Assembly: GCF_018798885.1 (NCBI RefSeq)
Contig: NZ_CP076367.1
Location: 1-33,980 of the forward strand
Direction: 5' to 3'
Length of the DNA: 33,980 nucleotides
DNA from: Gemmobacter fulvus
GTDB lineage: Bacteria; Pseudomonadota; Alphaproteobacteria; Rhodobacterales; Rhodobacteraceae
A program made the position numbers and the translations under genes. Of the stretch, positions 32,501-33,980 are shown one piece after another (the stretch's first letter is position 1; the number at the start of each line of letters is the position of its first letter). The notes beneath the pieces are model-generated. The model saw only the letters and a program-made list of their open reading frames with translations, did not search any database and had not been told where the DNA came from.

Positions 32501-32624
32501 CGGAGCGTCGACGGTTATTGAGGACCTGGCTGGTCGGCTGCCCATCACCGTCGAGTTCCCAGTGCCGATCTGGAAATTCATACGGGGAGTTCAGAATAGG
32601 CTTCTGAAAGAACAAGTCGGTCAT
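29577..32624 (-). CDS. res: Type III-like restriction subunit (Res helicase-nuclease)
   Basis: A 1015-residue superfamily 2 helicase-nuclease, similar to what is annotated as BPTD_3080 family restriction endonuclease (from memory). Walker A ATGAGKTT is at 176-183, the DEAH box at 313-316 (VVLNDEAHHCY), SATPFF follows, and motif VI is EQVIGRALRR. The C-terminus has a PD-(D/E)XK nuclease site: D934 in YLPDFIVQV and E952-V-K954 in LIVEVKGYRG. It would translocate on and cut unmethylated DNA with the Mod protein. The ATG at 32624 overlaps the stop of a doubtful 91-codon frame. It is first of five genes spaced by four-base overlaps or gaps of up to 11 bases. Confidence 0.9.
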   Translation of the reverse strand: MTDLFFQKPILNSPYEFPDRHWELDGDGQPTSQVLNNRRRSDLITPVPKPKKRRASSSQGSFALSDPAGISSEEQEYNPTPIINEVRRFVEDWRNLPNPEQWMVTPETARLLQHWRHHQFQGVRPFFCQIEAVETAIWLTEVAPKLGPRAAKFWAHLKGANAQANPELMRLALKLATGAGKTTVMAMIIAWQTVNAVRHPNSKTFSRGFLLVAPGITIRDRLRVLLPNDPESYYGNREIVPSDMLADIDKAKIVITNYHAFKLRERVNLSKGTRTALAGWRGEEIQTLESEGQMLQRVMPELMGMKNIVVLNDEAHHCYRERIQDAPGETEDDLKGDEKAEAKEQNEAARMWISGLEAVKRKLGVSLVYDLSATPFFLRGSGWVEGTLFPWTMSDFSLMDAIECGIVKLPRVPVADNIPGGDTPKFRNLWDYIGKKLPKKGRSGGKSLDPLSLPPELLTAMEALYGHYEKTFELWEQKDIGVPPVFIVVCNNTATSELVYKYISGFDRANDDGSVTLENGRLALFRNYDDFGNRLPRPNTILIDSAQLESGNALDKDFREIAADEIERFKRELIERSGDMTAGDNIDESTLLREVMNTVGKKGKLGEQIRCVVSVSMLTEGWDANTVTHVLGVRAFGTQLLCEQVIGRALRRQSYELNDDNKFNVEYADVLGIPFDFAATPTVSPPQPPRPTIRVHAVKPERDALEITFPRVEGYRVELPEERLEAAFGPDHVLELTPQLLGPSITRNQGIIGEGVDLTIDHLENTRRSTIPFHLARHLLYTKYRDPGDNPKMHLFGPLKRIARQWLDSCLVCTGGTYPAQLLYQEIADMAAERIKAAITESLQGDYPVKAILDAYNPTGSTAYVNFTTSKELRWQTDPKKSHVNWVICDSDWEAEFARVVEAHPRVLSYVKNQNLGLEVPYLYGSTPRRYLPDFIVQVDDGQPEPLSLIVEVKGYRGEDAKDKANAMRSYWVPGVNNLGRFGRWAFAEFTSVYKMEEEFAKLLDSLGAGEVVIE

Positions 32625-32896
32625 TGGAATCCCAAAAAACAGGGCGCGCCAAGACTGTCAGAGACCACGCCTTCAGGCTTGGTTGTCACTGAGAGCACCG
32701 GCGAACAGTCCTGATACTTTTGCCCTTGTTCCAAAAAGGAAATCAACCAGAGAGAAGCGCGATCCGCATCAATACTTACTATATCGGTAGAGATGGGGCC
32801 TCCCACCTGTCTGCAACAGATGAAGCGAGGATGATGGGCTTCCAGATTTCCGCGGAGATGGCCAGCGGGAGAGCGGCTGGTATGCGTTGCCCCCAC
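32621..32896 (-). CDS. Possible leader gene of the restriction operon
   Basis: A 91-codon frame starting at a GTG after AAAGG and ending in an ATGA overlap with res. The product (for example DADRASLWLISFLEQGQKYQ) resembles nothing I know. The overlap and ribosome binding site argue for translation, the composition and GTG start against. It could be a real small protein, a translational leader or chance. Confidence 0.3.
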   Translation of the reverse strand: MGATHTSRSPAGHLRGNLEAHHPRFICCRQVGGPISTDIVSIDADRASLWLISFLEQGQKYQDCSPVLSVTTKPEGVVSDSLGAPCFLGFQ

Positions 32897-32924
32897 TCTT
32901 TTGCCTTTGTGCGCTCAATACACT

Positions 32925-32951
32925 GGGACCAGCGGGACCAGTGGGACCGGC
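32925..32951. repeat. Three 9-bp repeats GGGACCAGY
   Basis: GGGACCAGC, GGGACCAGT and GGGACCGGC run in tandem (32925-32951), just after the DUF927 stop codon. Similar repeats lie in the start of the small gene at 19531. The rest of 32625-32967 holds only the doubtful frame described above. Confidence 0.4.
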
Positions 32952-32967
32952 CCCGCCAAGGTGATGC

Positions 32968-33980
32968 TCAGCCTGCCTTGTAGACCATCACACGGTCGAC
33001 ATTGATACCGTAGAGCCGCGGCCGGCCAGGAACTGCACGAGAAAACCTGCGCGTGAACCGTCCTTCTTCACCCGGAAGCAGCATTTGCATGTCGAGCAGC
33101 GCCTTTGCAGCGCTGGTCGCGCTGCCGCCAGGAAAGAGACCGGTCCAGGTCGACTGGGGCAGGTAGGCGCGGGTTGCATCACACCATCCAGCAGGATCTG
33201 CACCATCGGCATGCGGGCCTTCGATCCTGGGCAGCGTGTTCAGGTTTGCGCTCAGGAAGTCCTGCAACGGCTTCACGAAGCTGTCCACGGCATCGCGCTT
33301 GGCGCCGTAGCGACGATCATACCAGTCGAGAAATGCCTGCTTCGCTGCGCTGAAACTTGCGTCATCCTGCCATCCCGTCAGCCCGAACTGCGTTGCAAGC
33401 GCACCTGCGACCGCGATCACAGCGAAACGGGTCGCAACACGCGAGATCTGACCGTCCGGGGCACTCGGGAGCTTCTCGGTCATCTTCGATACATAGGCGC
33501 GCACGATCCGTTCCAGACCATCGGACTGTGCCACAATGCGCCTGTCGATCAGCAGCCGGACGAATTCGGACCCCACGGCGCCGTGATGGCTTCGCACGAC
33601 CTGCTGGATGGTTTCGGCGAAGGCAGCGCCGCTGGCCGCGCCATGAAGGTTGTCAAACACCCCATAGGCACGGCTGTCGGCCTCGATGTCGATCAAGCGC
33701 ACTTCATGACCGGCCATCGCATCCCGCCCCGCTTCCTTGAGCTTCTCCTGAACGCTGATTTCGCCGGAAGAGATCATTGCCAGCCGCCAGCGCGACTGGT
33801 TGGCCAAGGTGACATCCTTGGTCATGCGCGCCTTGCCGGTCCCGTTCGCGAGCATGTAGATCGCGTTGTGCAGATCGCGCGCCGGAATTTCGGCGATCTC
33901 GTCCAGCGGCAGCAGCATGTCGTTCAGCGTGGCCGCGATCGCCTCCAGACCGTTCGAGGTGGCACGCCATTGCGTGATCA
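32968..33980 (-). CDS. DUF927-type ATPase, C-terminal part (continues from base 1)
   Basis: Codons 319-655 and the stop of the gene that starts at 955. Across the join the sequence reads SVWGGRQ|LITQWRATSNGLEAI, the standard DUF927 continuation after Walker A; Walker B is LLPLDE, about residues 339-344, followed by YMLANGTGKARM. The remaining 270 residues form the family's mixed helical C-terminus, ending in GINVDRVMVYKAG. No frameshift is needed. It ends next to the 9-bp repeats and the restriction operon's upstream region. Confidence 0.85.
   Translation of the reverse strand, partial: ITQWRATSNGLEAIAATLNDMLLPLDEIAEIPARDLHNAIYMLANGTGKARMTKDVTLANQSRWRLAMISSGEISVQEKLKEAGRDAMAGHEVRLIDIEADSRAYGVFDNLHGAASGAAFAETIQQVVRSHHGAVGSEFVRLLIDRRIVAQSDGLERIVRAYVSKMTEKLPSAPDGQISRVATRFAVIAVAGALATQFGLTGWQDDASFSAAKQAFLDWYDRRYGAKRDAVDSFVKPLQDFLSANLNTLPRIEGPHADGADPAGWCDATRAYLPQSTWTGLFPGGSATSAAKALLDMQMLLPGEEGRFTRRFSRAVPGRPRLYGINVDRVMVYKAG

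Overview
The window looks like a complete circular plasmid of about 34 kb from a high-G+C alphaproteobacterium. One gene, a DUF927-type ATPase, runs off base 1 on the minus strand and re-enters in the same frame at base 33980: codon 319 is split C|TG across the join, and the Walker A half lies at one end and the Walker B half at the other. A RepA-type initiator, iterons, a DnaA box, a ParA/ribbon-helix-helix partition pair, a resolvase, several toxin-antitoxin pairs and IS66 fit an Acetobacteraceae/Rhodobacteraceae-type plasmid. I cannot name the host more closely. No rRNA, tRNA or CRISPR array was seen.

Layout. (1) 1-2223 and 32968-33980, minus strand: a helix-turn-helix protein and the DUF927 ATPase, behind a good sigma70-type promoter. 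(2) 2570-4860: a HepT/MntA toxin-antitoxin pair and, divergently, a PD-(D/E)XK nuclease-fold protein. (3) 5176-11565: a HUH-type replication or mobilisation gene cut in two by an IS66 element; the IS66 tnpB is itself cut by a second, decayed element with a serine recombinase. (4) 11724-15628: hairpins, a Doc toxin with AbrB/MazE-type antitoxin, a repeat-rich intergenic region, an HNH-AP2 nuclease gene and a HipBA module with three evenly spaced operators. (5) 15768-18044: a large beta-helix/RTX protein. (6) 18329-18914: a ParDE pair. (7) 19136-23368: the replication and partition core. (8) 23379-32624, minus strand: a tightly packed five-gene operon encoding a type III-like restriction subunit, a small unknown protein, a DNA methyltransferase, a GIY-YIG-like protein and a RelE-fold/UvrD helicase fusion.

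The plasmid is rich in stabilisation functions: ParAB, a resolvase, four toxin-antitoxin loci and a restriction-modification operon. The five-gene operon is the best candidate for a less-described defence system. The split HUH gene with hairpins upstream of its start suggests that a second replication or transfer module was lost by insertion. Single-base frameshifts are concentrated in the IS66/recombinase block, while the two >1000-codon genes elsewhere are intact.
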